A stretch of 64,000 bases of DNA from Propioniciclava sp. MC1595 (lineage in GTDB: Bacteria; Actinomycetota; Actinomycetes; Propionibacteriales; Propionibacteriaceae): NCBI RefSeq assembly GCF_017569205.1, contig NZ_CP071870.1, positions 1,240,001 through 1,304,000 on the forward strand. The letters are read 5' to 3'. A program made the position numbers and the translations under genes. Below are positions 22,816 to 31,134 of the stretch, piece after piece. Below the pieces are notes generated by a model. The model was not told the origin of the DNA, did no database searches, and was given only the letters and a program-made list of their open reading frames with translations. Every line of letters begins with the position of its first letter. The first letter of the stretch is position 1.

Positions 22816-23261
22816 GCGTCGAGTCGATGTACCAGGAGATCATCCTGGACCACTACAAGGCCAAGCACGGCTCCGGCCTGCGTGACCCCTACGAGGCCGA
22901 GGTCACCCACGTGAACCCGTCCTGCGGCGACGAGATCCTGCTGCGCGTGCACCTCGACGGCGACACCGTCGCCGACGTGAGCTACGACGCGGTGGGCTGC
23001 TCGATCTCGCAGGCGTCCACGTCGGTGATGCACGACCTCGTGGTCGGCCGCACGGTCGAGGAGGGCATGGCCACGGCCGCCGCCTTCACCGAGATGATGC
23101 ACAGCCGCGGCAACCACGAACCCGACGAGGACGTCCTGGAGGACGGCATCGCGTTCCTGGGGGTCGCCCAGTTCCCCGCGCGCGTGAAGTGCGCGCTGCT
23201 CGGGTGGTCGGCGTGGAAGGACGCCGTCGCCCACGCCCTCACCAACAAGGAGGAATCATGA
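22812..23261 (+). CDS. sufU: Zinc-dependent sulfurtransferase SufU
   Basis: Accepts persulfide sulfur from SufS through Zn-ligand exchange and passes it to SufBCD, as in Gram-positive bacteria. 149 residues. The three conserved Cys are at 38 (NPSCGDEI), 63 (VGCSISQAS) and 127 (RVKCALLGW), with the Asp of CGD completing the zinc site. The SufU-specific insertion between Cys63 and Cys127 is present, distinguishing it from IscU. It overlaps both sufS and sufT by four bases. Confidence 0.95.
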   Translation: MSVESMYQEIILDHYKAKHGSGLRDPYEAEVTHVNPSCGDEILLRVHLDGDTVADVSYDAVGCSISQASTSVMHDLVVGRTVEEGMATAAAFTEMMHSRGNHEPDEDVLEDGIAFLGVAQFPARVKCALLGWSAWKDAVAHALTNKEES

Positions 23262-23647
23262 CCGACGAACCGCGCCCGTCCGACCTGGTGCGCGACACCT
23301 TCCCCGACGCCGAGCAGCAGCCGGCGCCGGTGCTGGACCGTCCCACCATCGAGGACCTCGAGGAGGCCATGCGCGACGTGGTCGACCCCGAGCTCATGGT
23401 GAACGTGGTCGACCTCGGCCTCGTCTACGGCATCCACCTGGACGACGAGAACAACGCCACCGTCGACATGACGCTGACCTCGCCGACGTGCCCGCTCACC
23501 GACCGCATCGAGTACGACACGCAGGTCGCGCTCGGGCCGCTGGTGAACTCGGCCACCATCAACTGGGTCTGGCTGCCGCCGTGGACGCTGGACAACATCA
23601 CCGACGAGGGCCGCGAGCAGCTCCGCGCGGTGGGCTACAACCTGTAG
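23258..23647 (+). CDS. sufT: SufT family (DUF59/MIP18) Fe-S maturation protein
   Basis: The last gene of the suf operon. The 129-residue product has the DUF59 core EAMRDVVDPELMVNVVDLGL and the conserved SPTCPLTDRIEYD Cys motif. SufT proteins help Fe-S cluster maturation when demand is high. The ATG at 23258 overlaps sufU and follows AGGAGG. It ends four bases before the convergent AI-2E family gene; no terminator hairpin fits in the gap. Confidence 0.92.
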   Translation: MTDEPRPSDLVRDTFPDAEQQPAPVLDRPTIEDLEEAMRDVVDPELMVNVVDLGLVYGIHLDDENNATVDMTLTSPTCPLTDRIEYDTQVALGPLVNSATINWVWLPPWTLDNITDEGREQLRAVGYNL

Positions 23648-23651
23648 CCGC

Positions 23652-24887
23652 TCAGCTCTCCGGACGCCCCTGGTCCGGCTCCTCGGGAGCCGGGGCGGGG
23701 GCGTCCGTCTTGTCGGGGTCGGGGTCGGGATCTTCGTGCGCCTCCGCGGGGTGGACCGGTGATTCGTGCACCGCGGCCAGGGCCGCGGACTGGCCCTCGG
23801 GCAGGGCGGCCCGGCTCAGGTGGAGCCGGTGCGGGTCGGCCATCGTGACGTCGTTGGAGATGAACGCGTTGACCCAGCGCATCTGCGGGTCGTGGTCGAT
23901 CAGGACCGCCTTGGCCAGCAGGGTCATCGGCAGGGCCAGCAGGGCGCCCAGGGCGCCGAGCACCGAGCTCCACAGCAGCAGCGACAGGAACGAGACCAGC
24001 GCGGTCACGCCCACGGCGTCGCCGTTGAACTTCGGCTGGATGATCGACTGGATGACGAAGTTGGCCACCGAGTAGATGATCACGACGAGCAGGGCGGTGA
24101 GCGGGTCGTTGGCCAGCAGCGCCATGATCGCCGGCGGGACGAGGCCGATGATGAAGCCCACGTTGGGGATGTAGTTGGTGATGAAGGACAAGATTCCCCA
24201 CACCAGCGCCAGCGGGACGCCCAGGAACTCCAGGGCGATCACGTCGATGACGGCGACGATGAGTCCGAAGATCGAGGTGACGACCCAGTAGCGGCGCACG
24301 CCGACGATGAAGTCGGCGATCGAGAGCCACACCCGCGGCTGGTGGCGCTGGAGCGATGCGTTGCGCACCCCGAAGCTGTCGGAGTCGAACGCCATCATGA
24401 AGATCATCCCCACGATGATCGCGAGCAGGGAGACGATGTTCGTCACGCTGCCCAGGGCGCTGGAGAGCAGCCCCGCCAGGCTCGTCGGGTTCACCCCGCG
24501 GATCTGGTCGACCACCTGCTGCTCGGAGATGCCGGACTGGCTCAGCAGGGCCACGACCTCGTGGTACAGCGTCCAGAACTGCGACTGGTAGATCGGCAGC
24601 TCCTGCACCAGGGCGGTGATCGACCATGTCAGGGCGTAGAAGAACACGGCGAGGATCGCGAACACCGTCAGGGCCAGCACCACCTGCGCCAGCAGGCGGG
24701 GCACCTTCAGGCTCACCAGCCAGGTCTGGATCGGGTACGCGGCGATGAACAGGTTCACCGTCAGCAGGAGTGGGCCGAGGATCTCGGCGTACTGCCGCAT
24801 GCCGAACAGGATCGCCACCGCGGCCGTGATCGTGAGCAGGATCACCGACACGTTCGGGAGCGGGTTCACGCGGGTGGGCTGATCCAT
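23652..24887 (-). CDS. AI-2E family (PerM/TqsA-type) membrane transporter
   Basis: A 411-residue polytopic membrane protein with about eight helices. An N-terminal pair of hydrophobic hairpins is followed by a cytoplasmic helical region (YHEVVALLSQSGISEQQVVDQI) and a C-terminal bundle with the family motifs ALEFLGVPLALVWGILSFI, NYIPNVGFIIGLVPPAIMAL and IQPKFNGDAVGVTALVSFLS. The C-terminal 60 residues are an Asp/Pro/Glu-rich soluble tail. The ATG at 24887 is preferred; a GTG 24 bases upstream is in frame. The substrate is unknown; relatives export autoinducer-2 or act as Na+/H+ antiporters. Confidence 0.85.
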   Translation of the reverse strand: MDQPTRVNPLPNVSVILLTITAAVAILFGMRQYAEILGPLLLTVNLFIAAYPIQTWLVSLKVPRLLAQVVLALTVFAILAVFFYALTWSITALVQELPIYQSQFWTLYHEVVALLSQSGISEQQVVDQIRGVNPTSLAGLLSSALGSVTNIVSLLAIIVGMIFMMAFDSDSFGVRNASLQRHQPRVWLSIADFIVGVRRYWVVTSIFGLIVAVIDVIALEFLGVPLALVWGILSFITNYIPNVGFIIGLVPPAIMALLANDPLTALLVVIIYSVANFVIQSIIQPKFNGDAVGVTALVSFLSLLLWSSVLGALGALLALPMTLLAKAVLIDHDPQMRWVNAFISNDVTMADPHRLHLSRAALPEGQSAALAAVHESPVHPAEAHEDPDPDPDKTDAPAPAPEEPDQGRPES

Positions 24888-24958
24888 GCGGCCCAACCTA
24901 GTCGCTGGCACCGACGGTTTTCGACATGCCCACGGGGGGTTCGTCCTACGCTCACGGT

Positions 24959-26182
24959 ATGACCGACCACCTCACCGAGGCCGCCGTACTCGCCCCCCGG
25001 ATCACCGACCTGCGGCACCGGCTGCACCGCTGGCCCGAGCTGGGCAACGACCTCCCGCGGACGCAGGCTGCCGTCCTGGCGGCGCTCGAGGGGCTCGACC
25101 TCGAGGTCACGCGCGGGGTGGCGTCCACCTCGGTCACCGCGGTCCTGCGCGGCAGGGCGGGGTCGGACGCCGCGGCCTCCGGTCGACCGGTGGTGCTGCT
25201 GCGGGGCGACATGGACGGCCTGCCGATCCACGAGGAGACCGGCCTGCCGTTCGCCTCGGAGCGGGACGGGCACATGCACGGCTGCGGCCACGACATGCAC
25301 ACCGCGACCCTCGTCGGGGCGGCGCACCTGCTCCACGCGCACCGCGACGAGCTGCCCGGCGACGTGGTGTTCATGTTCCAGCCGGGGGAGGAGGTCCTCA
25401 CCGGGGCCCGCGCGATGCTGGCCGAGGGCGTCCTCGAGGCGGCCGGGCGGAAGGTCGACCGCGCGTTCGGGCTGCACGTGCTGAGCTCGGTCCTGCCCAG
25501 CGGTCGCTGGGCCACGCGCCCCGGAACGCTGATGGCCGGCGCCGACACGCTGTACCTCGACATCGTCGGGACCGGCGGCCACGGCTCGACCCCGTCCCTG
25601 GCCAACGACCCTGTGCCCGTCATGGCCGAGGTGATCCTCGCGGTCCAGACGATGGTGGCGAAGAAGTTCCCGGCGTCCGACCCGGTGGTCGTCAACGTGG
25701 GCGTGGCCAACGCGGGCGGGGCCGCCAACGTCATCCCCGAGCGGTGCCACCTCGAGATGTCGGTGCGCTCGTTCTCGCCCGGGGCGCGGGAGAAGGTCGA
25801 GCGGCTGCTGGTCGCCCTCGTCGAGGGCGTGTGCGCCGCGCACGGCTGCCGGGCCGAGGTCGAGTACCGCCAGGGCGTCGGCCCCACGGTCAACGACCCG
25901 GACGCCGCGGCCTTCGTCGCCCGGGTCGTGGGCGGGTTGGTGGGGGAGCGCTACGCCGACATGCCCGACCCGCTGGCCGGGTCGGAGGACTTCTCGGCGG
26001 TGCTGGAGCAGGTGCCCGGGGCGTTCGTGTTCTACTCCGGCGTGCCCGCGGGCCGCGACCTGGCCGACACCACCTACAACCACTCGGCGACCGCGTGGTT
26101 CGACGACGCCGTGATCGGAGAGGCCATGGCCGTGTACGCGGCGCTGGCCCACGAGGCGTTGCTGGAGCTCGCGACAGGCTGA
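24959..26182 (+). CDS. M20 family metallo-amidohydrolase (first copy)
   Basis: A 407-residue zinc hydrolase of the N-acyl-amino-acid/hippurate amidohydrolase group. Metal and catalytic motifs are LRGDMDGLPIHEETG, MHGCGHDMHTATLVGAA, FMFQPGEEVLTGARAML, and a C-terminal GSEDFSAVLEQVPG. The dimerisation (lid) domain lies between about residues 190 and 305. TACGCT (24947-24952) is six bases before the ATG at 24959, so it is probably leaderless; an earlier in-frame ATG at 24926 has no supporting signal. A second, distantly similar amidohydrolase is encoded at 34479-35648. The substrate cannot be told from sequence. Confidence 0.88.
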   Translation: MTDHLTEAAVLAPRITDLRHRLHRWPELGNDLPRTQAAVLAALEGLDLEVTRGVASTSVTAVLRGRAGSDAAASGRPVVLLRGDMDGLPIHEETGLPFASERDGHMHGCGHDMHTATLVGAAHLLHAHRDELPGDVVFMFQPGEEVLTGARAMLAEGVLEAAGRKVDRAFGLHVLSSVLPSGRWATRPGTLMAGADTLYLDIVGTGGHGSTPSLANDPVPVMAEVILAVQTMVAKKFPASDPVVVNVGVANAGGAANVIPERCHLEMSVRSFSPGAREKVERLLVALVEGVCAAHGCRAEVEYRQGVGPTVNDPDAAAFVARVVGGLVGERYADMPDPLAGSEDFSAVLEQVPGAFVFYSGVPAGRDLADTTYNHSATAWFDDAVIGEAMAVYAALAHEALLELATG

Positions 26183-26227
26183 GCCCGCGGCGTCCGGGCC
26201 GGCCGGGGGGAGGTAGACTCGCCCCTC

Positions 26228-27829
26228 GTGATTGTCGCGCGCGAGCTCTCGGTGGCCGTCGGCGCCCGCACCCTCCTGGAACCCACGAACTTCCAGATCG
26301 CGTCGGGCGACCGCATCGGCCTCGTCGGCCGCAACGGCGCCGGCAAGACCACCATGACCAAGATCCTGGCGGGCGAGGGGATGGCGTCCGGCGGCCAGGT
26401 CTCGCGGACCGGCCTCGTCGGCTACCTGCCCCAGGACCCGCGCACCGGCGACCTCTCCCAGCTGGCCCGCGACCGCATCCTGTCCGCGCGTGGGCTGGAC
26501 TCGATCCTGCGCCGGCTGGCGACGTACTCGGCGGCCATCGCGGACGCCGACACCGACGACGCCCGCGACGAGGCCATGCGCCGTTACGCGCGCGCCGAGG
26601 CCGAGCTGGACTCCGCCGGCGGCTACGGTGCCGAGTCCGAGGCGGCCCGCATCTCGGCCAACCTCGGCCTGCCCGACCGCGTGCTGGGCCAGCCGATCGA
26701 GACCCTGTCGGGCGGTCAGCGCCGCCGCGTCGAGCTGGCGCGCATCCTGTTCTCGGGCGCCGACGTCCTGCTGCTGGACGAGCCGACCAACCACCTGGAC
26801 GCCGACTCGATCGTCTGGCTGCGCGCATACCTCGCCAACTACCCCGGCGGCGTGCTGGTGATCAGCCACGACACCGGGCTGCTGGACGCCGTGGTGAACA
26901 AGGTCTTCCACCTCGACGCCAACCGCGCCGAGCTGGACCAGTACAACCTGGACTGGAAGAAGTACCTCGTCCAGCGCGAGGTCGACGAGAAGCGCCGCAA
27001 GCGCGAGCGCGCCAACGCCGAGAAGAAGGCCGCCCGGCTGCTGGAGCAGGCCGCCAAGCTCGGGGCGAAGGCCACCAAGGCGACCGCCGCGCAGAACATG
27101 GCCAAGCGTGCCGAGAAGATGCTCGCGGCCACCGAGGGGGAGCGGGCGGTCGACCGGGTCGCGAAGATCCGGTTCCCCGAGCCCGCGCCGTGCGGCCGGG
27201 TGCCGCTGACGGCGTCCGACCTCTCCAAGCACTACGGGTCGCTGGAGGTGTTCACCGGGGTCGACCTGGCCATCGACCGCGGCGCCAACGTGGTCGTGCT
27301 CGGGCTGAACGGCGCCGGCAAGACGACGCTGTTGCGCATCCTGGCCGGCATCGAGGCCCCCGACACCGGCGAGGTCGTGCCCGGGCACGGGTTGAAGCTG
27401 GGCTACTACGCGCAGGAGCACGAGACCATCGACGTCTCCCGATCGGTGCTGGACAACATGGTCTCGGCCTCGCCGAACCTGGACGACACCGCGGTGCGCA
27501 AGATCCTCGGCTCGTTCCTGTTCACCGGCGACGACGTCGACAAGCCCGCGCGCGTACTGTCGGGCGGGGAGAAGACCCGCCTGGCCCTGGCGATGCTGGT
27601 CGTCTCCGCCGCCAACGTGCTGCTGCTGGACGAGCCCACGAACAACCTCGACCCGGCGTCCCGCCGCGAGGTGCTGGAGGCGATCCGCACCTACGCGGGC
27701 GCGACTGTGCTGGTCACCCACGACGAGGGTGCCGTCGAGGCCCTGCAGCCCGACCGAGTGCTGATCCTCCCCGACGGCGACGAGGACCTCTGGAGCCCCG
27801 AGTACGCCGAGCTCGTCTCCCTGGCCTGA
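26228..27829 (+). CDS. ABC-F family ATPase (ribosome-associated translation factor type)
   Basis: 533 residues with two ABC cassettes and no membrane segment. The first Walker A is GLVGRNGAGKTTM (about 31-43) with LSGGQRRRVEL and LLDEPTNHLD. A long Lys/Arg-rich helical linker follows (RRKRERANAEKKAARLLEQ). The second cassette has VLGLNGAGKTTLL, LSGGEKTRLALAML and LLLDEPTNNLDP. ABC-F proteins bind the ribosomal E site; some give antibiotic resistance, others are housekeeping. The position relative to suf matches mycobacterial Rv1473. TAGACT (26214-26219) lies eight bases before the GTG start, suggesting a leaderless mRNA. Confidence 0.92.
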   Translation: MIVARELSVAVGARTLLEPTNFQIASGDRIGLVGRNGAGKTTMTKILAGEGMASGGQVSRTGLVGYLPQDPRTGDLSQLARDRILSARGLDSILRRLATYSAAIADADTDDARDEAMRRYARAEAELDSAGGYGAESEAARISANLGLPDRVLGQPIETLSGGQRRRVELARILFSGADVLLLDEPTNHLDADSIVWLRAYLANYPGGVLVISHDTGLLDAVVNKVFHLDANRAELDQYNLDWKKYLVQREVDEKRRKRERANAEKKAARLLEQAAKLGAKATKATAAQNMAKRAEKMLAATEGERAVDRVAKIRFPEPAPCGRVPLTASDLSKHYGSLEVFTGVDLAIDRGANVVVLGLNGAGKTTLLRILAGIEAPDTGEVVPGHGLKLGYYAQEHETIDVSRSVLDNMVSASPNLDDTAVRKILGSFLFTGDDVDKPARVLSGGEKTRLALAMLVVSAANVLLLDEPTNNLDPASRREVLEAIRTYAGATVLVTHDEGAVEALQPDRVLILPDGDEDLWSPEYAELVSLA

Positions 27830-27849
27830 CCGGGGCCGGCCCCGGGGCC

Positions 27850-27915
27850 GACAGCCTGCCCTCCCTGCGCCAAGAGCCTGCCTTCCGTGCTCCGACAGCC
27901 TGTGCTGACGACCCT
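27850..27915. repeat. Three 22-bp tandem direct repeats
   Basis: Units at 27850-27871, 27872-27893 and 27894-27915 each begin with GACAGCCTG or AAGAGCCTG. The first two agree at 17 of 22 positions; the third keeps mainly the first nine. They lie between the ABC-F stop and the DUF456 promoter. Confidence 0.7.
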
Positions 27916-27929
27916 GTCGTCTGTACCCT
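27907..27929 (+). promoter_or_regulatory. Leaderless promoter of the DUF456 gene with inverted-repeat operator
   Basis: TACCCT (27924-27929) ends six bases before the GTG at 27936. Directly upstream is a perfect inverted repeat GACGAC-CCT-GTCGTC (27907-27921), placed between the expected -35 and -10 elements, where a repressor would block transcription. Confidence 0.55.
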
Positions 27930-27935
27930 GACCGG

Positions 27936-28430
27936 GTGCCCGTGGAACTGATCGCCGCCCTGTCGGTCGTGCTCGTCGTCGTCGGCGTGTGCGGGATCGT
28001 CGTCCCGGTGCTGCCGGGGAGCATCGCGATCCTCGGTGGCCTGCTGGTGTGGGCGGTCTGGGGCGGGTCGCCCTTCGGCTGGCTCGTGTTCGGCATCGGC
28101 GCGCTGTTCGTCGTGGCCGGCATGAGTGCCCAGTACCTGATCACCGGACGCCGGCTCAAGGAACGCTCCATCCCCAACCGTTCGGTGGTCATCGGCCTCG
28201 TGTGCGGTGTCGTGGGACTTTTCGTGCTGCCCTTCCTGGGGCTGCCGATCGGCTTCACGGTCGGGCTGCTGGCGTCCGAGTACGCGCGGGTGCGCGACCT
28301 GCGTGAGGCGGCGTCGACCTCCTGGGCGGCGCTGAAGTCCGTCGGCCTCGGGATGCTCGTCGAGCTGTCGCTGGCCCTCGCCGCGGCGACCACCCTGCTC
28401 ATCGGCGTTTTCACGCACCTGGTGCCCTGA
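27936..28430 (+). CDS. DUF456 family membrane protein
   Basis: 164 residues with four or five hydrophobic segments. The family-type beginning (VVVGVCGIVVPVLPGSIAILGGLLVWA) and the Gly-rich central repeat (SVVIGLVCGVVGLFVLPFLGLPIGFTVGLL) identify DUF456. The function is unknown. An amphipathic segment (EYARVRDLREAASTSWAALKS) precedes the last helix. It starts with GTG after TACCCT and six spacer bases. It stands alone between the ABC-F gene and the decarboxylase operon. Confidence 0.85.
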   Translation: MPVELIAALSVVLVVVGVCGIVVPVLPGSIAILGGLLVWAVWGGSPFGWLVFGIGALFVVAGMSAQYLITGRRLKERSIPNRSVVIGLVCGVVGLFVLPFLGLPIGFTVGLLASEYARVRDLREAASTSWAALKSVGLGMLVELSLALAAATTLLIGVFTHLVP

Positions 28431-28457
28431 CCACGGGGTTGCCGGGGTTGTCGGGGA

Positions 28458-28542
28458 AACGTCCACGCACTGAGCGGCGAACGTCCGGATATTGGTAGTT
28501 GCCACCCAAATGTCTGGGTCACGGAGAGGTCACTGCTACCGT
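28458..28542 (+). promoter_or_regulatory. Promoter region of the decarboxylase operon with AACGTCC direct repeats
   Basis: AACGTCC occurs at 28458-28464 and 28480-28486, exactly 22 bp apart. TACCGT (28537-28542) is a candidate -10, and CTAC-CGTGC-GTAG (28536-28548) is a small inverted repeat over it. The mRNA leader would be about 48-50 nt, before the ATG at 28598 with GACGAGG as ribosome site. Confidence 0.45.
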
Positions 28543-28597
28543 GCGTAGTAGGCACATTTTCGCCCATATCTCCCCAATGACGACGAGGTTCTACCTG

Positions 28598-30142
28598 ATG
28601 AGTGACCAACTGGCGACACTTCGGGCCAAGCGGCAACAGGCGCTCGAGGGAGGTGGCGCCAAGCGCATCGAGGCCCAGCACGCCAAGGGAAAGCTCACCG
28701 CGCGCGAGCGGCTGTCGATCCTCCTCGACGAGGCCTCCTTCCAGGAGCTGGGTGCCCTCGCGACGCACCACAACTCCGACTTCGGGATGGACAAGCAGCG
28801 CTTCCCCGGCGACGGCATCATCACCGGCTTCGGCAAGATCGGCGGACGCCGCGTGGCCGTCTACGCCCAGGACTTCACCGTGCTCGGCGGCTCGTTCTCC
28901 GAGGTGCAGTCGAACAAGATCTCGCGCATCCTCGACCTGGCCATCGAGGCCGGCATCCCGGTCATCGGCCTGAACGACTCCGGCGGCGCGCGCGTGCAGG
29001 AGGGCGTCCGCTCGCTGGCCGCCTACGGCGAGGTGTTCGTCCGCAACGTCAAGGCGTCCGGCGTCGTGCCCCAGCTGTCGCTGATCCTGGGCCCCTGCGC
29101 CGGCGGCGCGGTGTACAGCCCGGCGCTGACCGACATCACGATCATGGTCGACCAGACCTCGAACATGTTCCTGACCGGCCCCGACATCATCAAGACCGTC
29201 ACGGGCGAGGACGTCACCGCCGAGGAGCTCGGCGGAGCCTGGGTGCACAACGCCACCTCGGGTGTCGCGCAGGTCCTCGCCACCGACGAGGCCGACGCGC
29301 TGCGCAAGACCAAGCAGCTGCTCAGCTACCTGCCGCAGAACAACACCGAGGACCCGCCGCAGCTCGAGCCGTACGACCCGGCCGACCGCATGGACGAGAC
29401 GCTGAACCACCACATCCCGGGGGATGACAACGTCCCGTACGACATGAACGCCCTGCTCGCCCAGGTCTTCGACCGCGACTCGATGTTCGGGCTGCACAGC
29501 GACTGGGCCGCCAATGCCCTGGTCGGGTTCGCCCGACTGGACGGCCACGCGGTGGGCTACATCGCCAACAACCCGCAGGTCATGTCCGGCTGCCTCGACA
29601 TCAACGCCTCGGACAAGATCGCCCGGCACATCACGCTGTGCGACCAGTTCAACATCCCGCTCATCACGTTCGTGGACTGCCCCGGCTACCTCCCCGGCGT
29701 CGAGCAGGAGTACAACGGCGTCATCCGACACGGCGCGAAGATCATCTACGCGTACTGCCAGGCGACCGTCCCGAAGATCTCCCTCGTCACCCGCAAGGCG
29801 TACGGCGGCTCGTACGTGGCGCTGAGCTCCAAGCAGATGAACAACGACGTCGCGTTCGCGTGGCCGTCTGCCCAGATCGCCGTCATGGGCGCCGAGGGGG
29901 CCGCGCGGCTGCTGAACCGCCGGGCGATCGAGGCGGCGGAGGACCCGAAGGCCGAGGAGGCCCGCTTCATCGCCGAGTACAAGGAGAAGTTCTTCAACCC
30001 CTACCAGGCCGCCGACGTGGGCCAGATCGACGAGGTCATCGAGCCCCGCGAGACCCGTCCGCGCCTGATCCGTGCCCTCGAGGTGCTGCGGACCAAGGTC
30101 ACGCAGACCATCCCGAAGAAGCACGGCCTCTTCCCGGTGTAA
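28598..30142 (+). CDS. mmdA: Methylmalonyl-CoA decarboxylase/carboxyltransferase alpha subunit
   Basis: 514-residue biotin-dependent carboxyltransferase of the propionyl-CoA carboxylase beta/transcarboxylase 12S family; it moves CO2 from methylmalonyl-CoA to biotin on the carrier subunit. N half: AKGKLTARERLSILLDE, GGARVQEGVRSLAAYG and LGPCAGGAVYSPALTD (oxyanion-hole Gly residues). C half: VMSGCLDINASDKIARH, VDCPGYLPGVEQEYNGVIR and KAYGGSYVALSS. Both crotonase-like domains are complete. The companion gamma, carrier and beta genes show that it works as part of a Na+-pumping decarboxylase rather than the soluble transcarboxylase. Glutaconyl-CoA is an alternative substrate, less likely given the close similarity to methylmalonyl enzymes. 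Confidence 0.9.
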   Translation: MSDQLATLRAKRQQALEGGGAKRIEAQHAKGKLTARERLSILLDEASFQELGALATHHNSDFGMDKQRFPGDGIITGFGKIGGRRVAVYAQDFTVLGGSFSEVQSNKISRILDLAIEAGIPVIGLNDSGGARVQEGVRSLAAYGEVFVRNVKASGVVPQLSLILGPCAGGAVYSPALTDITIMVDQTSNMFLTGPDIIKTVTGEDVTAEELGGAWVHNATSGVAQVLATDEADALRKTKQLLSYLPQNNTEDPPQLEPYDPADRMDETLNHHIPGDDNVPYDMNALLAQVFDRDSMFGLHSDWAANALVGFARLDGHAVGYIANNPQVMSGCLDINASDKIARHITLCDQFNIPLITFVDCPGYLPGVEQEYNGVIRHGAKIIYAYCQATVPKISLVTRKAYGGSYVALSSKQMNNDVAFAWPSAQIAVMGAEGAARLLNRRAIEAAEDPKAEEARFIAEYKEKFFNPYQAADVGQIDEVIEPRETRPRLIRALEVLRTKVTQTIPKKHGLFPV

Positions 30143-30155
30143 GGAGCGAACCCCG

Positions 30156-30596
30156 ATGCCAAGTCTCCCCACGATGGATGACCTCTCCTGGGGCCTGATG
30201 ATGATGGTCGTCGGCATGGGCGTGGTCTTCGCCCTGCTGCTGGCACTCATGGCCGTCCTGATGATCATCGGACGCCTCGACGGGACCGGAGCGCCCAAGC
30301 TCAAGGCCCGCCGCAGCGACCCCGAGCAGGAGCTGGTCACGATCATGCCGGGCGAGGGTGACCCGACGAAGGACGCCGTGGCCAAGCCCGCGGCGCCCGC
30401 CGTCCGGATCATCGCCGACGGCCTGGACGAGAACCAGGTCGCGGCGATCACGGTCGCCGTCATCCAGCACGCCGAGATCCGACGCCGGTCCGCCGGCCCC
30501 GAGACCCGCGCCCACGCGCCCGGCAGCCAGCTCTTCGCGAGCCGCTGGCTCGCCGTCGGCCGGGGCAACCAGACCAACCCGTTCTCCCGGAGGTAG
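30156..30596 (+). CDS. mmdD: Decarboxylase gamma/delta subunit (OadG/MmdD type)
   Basis: A 146-residue small subunit with a single N-terminal transmembrane helix (MMMVVGMGVVFALLLALMAV), the hallmark of the OAD gamma/MmdD family. A soluble tail ends in ENQVAAITVAVIQHAEIRRR and a C-terminal segment typical of subunits that tether the alpha subunit to the membrane beta subunit. AAGGAG (30141-30146) overlaps the mmdA stop and serves the ATG at 30156. The next gene starts four bases after its stop. Confidence 0.82.
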   Translation: MPSLPTMDDLSWGLMMMVVGMGVVFALLLALMAVLMIIGRLDGTGAPKLKARRSDPEQELVTIMPGEGDPTKDAVAKPAAPAVRIIADGLDENQVAAITVAVIQHAEIRRRSAGPETRAHAPGSQLFASRWLAVGRGNQTNPFSRR

Positions 30597-30599
30597 GCC

Positions 30600-31133
30600 A
30601 TGCGCCGCTACACGATCAGCGTCAACAACACGTCCAAGGTGGTGGACGTCGAGGCCGTCGGCGCCAACCTCTTCCGCGTCCAGATCGACGGACGCCTCGT
30701 CGACGTCACGCTCGACGACCACCGCGACCTGGCCCACTCGGCGATCACGCCCGCGGTGACCGCGCGCGCCGTGGCCGCCGCCCCGGCCGCACCCGCGGCG
30801 TCCGCGCCCCTGGCCTCGGACGCCCCAGCCCCGGCGGCCACCGCACCCACGCAGGGGGCTGCACCCACGGCGCCAGGTGGGGCGCCCCGCGCCGCAGCCG
30901 CCGCCGGTGGTGGCGGTCGCGACAAGATGACCGCGCCCATGCCCGGCGTGATCCTGACCGTCGACACGGCGGTCGGGGCGTCGGTGAAGCGGGGCGACTC
31001 GCTGATGGTGCTCGAGGCCATGAAGATGAAGAACGAGCTGAAGGCGCCCAAGGACGGTGTCGTCGCCGAGATCTACGTGGCGGCCGGCCAGCAGGTGAAG
31101 TTCGGCGAGACCCTCGTGAGGTTCGAGGCCTGA
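30600..31133 (+). CDS. mmdC: Biotin carrier protein of the Na+-pumping decarboxylase
   Basis: 177 residues. An N-terminal strand-rich segment (RRYTISVNNTSKVVDVEAVG), an Ala/Pro-rich flexible linker (about residues 58-100) and a C-terminal biotinyl domain (MTAPMPGVILTVDTAVGASV) with the biotin site EAMKM and flanking KNELKAP. The biotinylated Lys shuttles carboxyl groups from MmdA to MmdB. CGGAGG precedes the ATG. It is nearly contiguous with mmdB. Confidence 0.93.
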   Translation: MRRYTISVNNTSKVVDVEAVGANLFRVQIDGRLVDVTLDDHRDLAHSAITPAVTARAVAAAPAAPAASAPLASDAPAPAATAPTQGAAPTAPGGAPRAAAAAGGGGRDKMTAPMPGVILTVDTAVGASVKRGDSLMVLEAMKMKNELKAPKDGVVAEIYVAAGQQVKFGETLVRFEA

Positions 31134-31134
31134 G

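Noticed and set aside
24866-30601. A 1911-residue minus-strand open frame
   Set aside because: It lies antisense to the M20, ABC-F, DUF456 and decarboxylase genes and has no recognisable domain; it is a stop-poor shadow.
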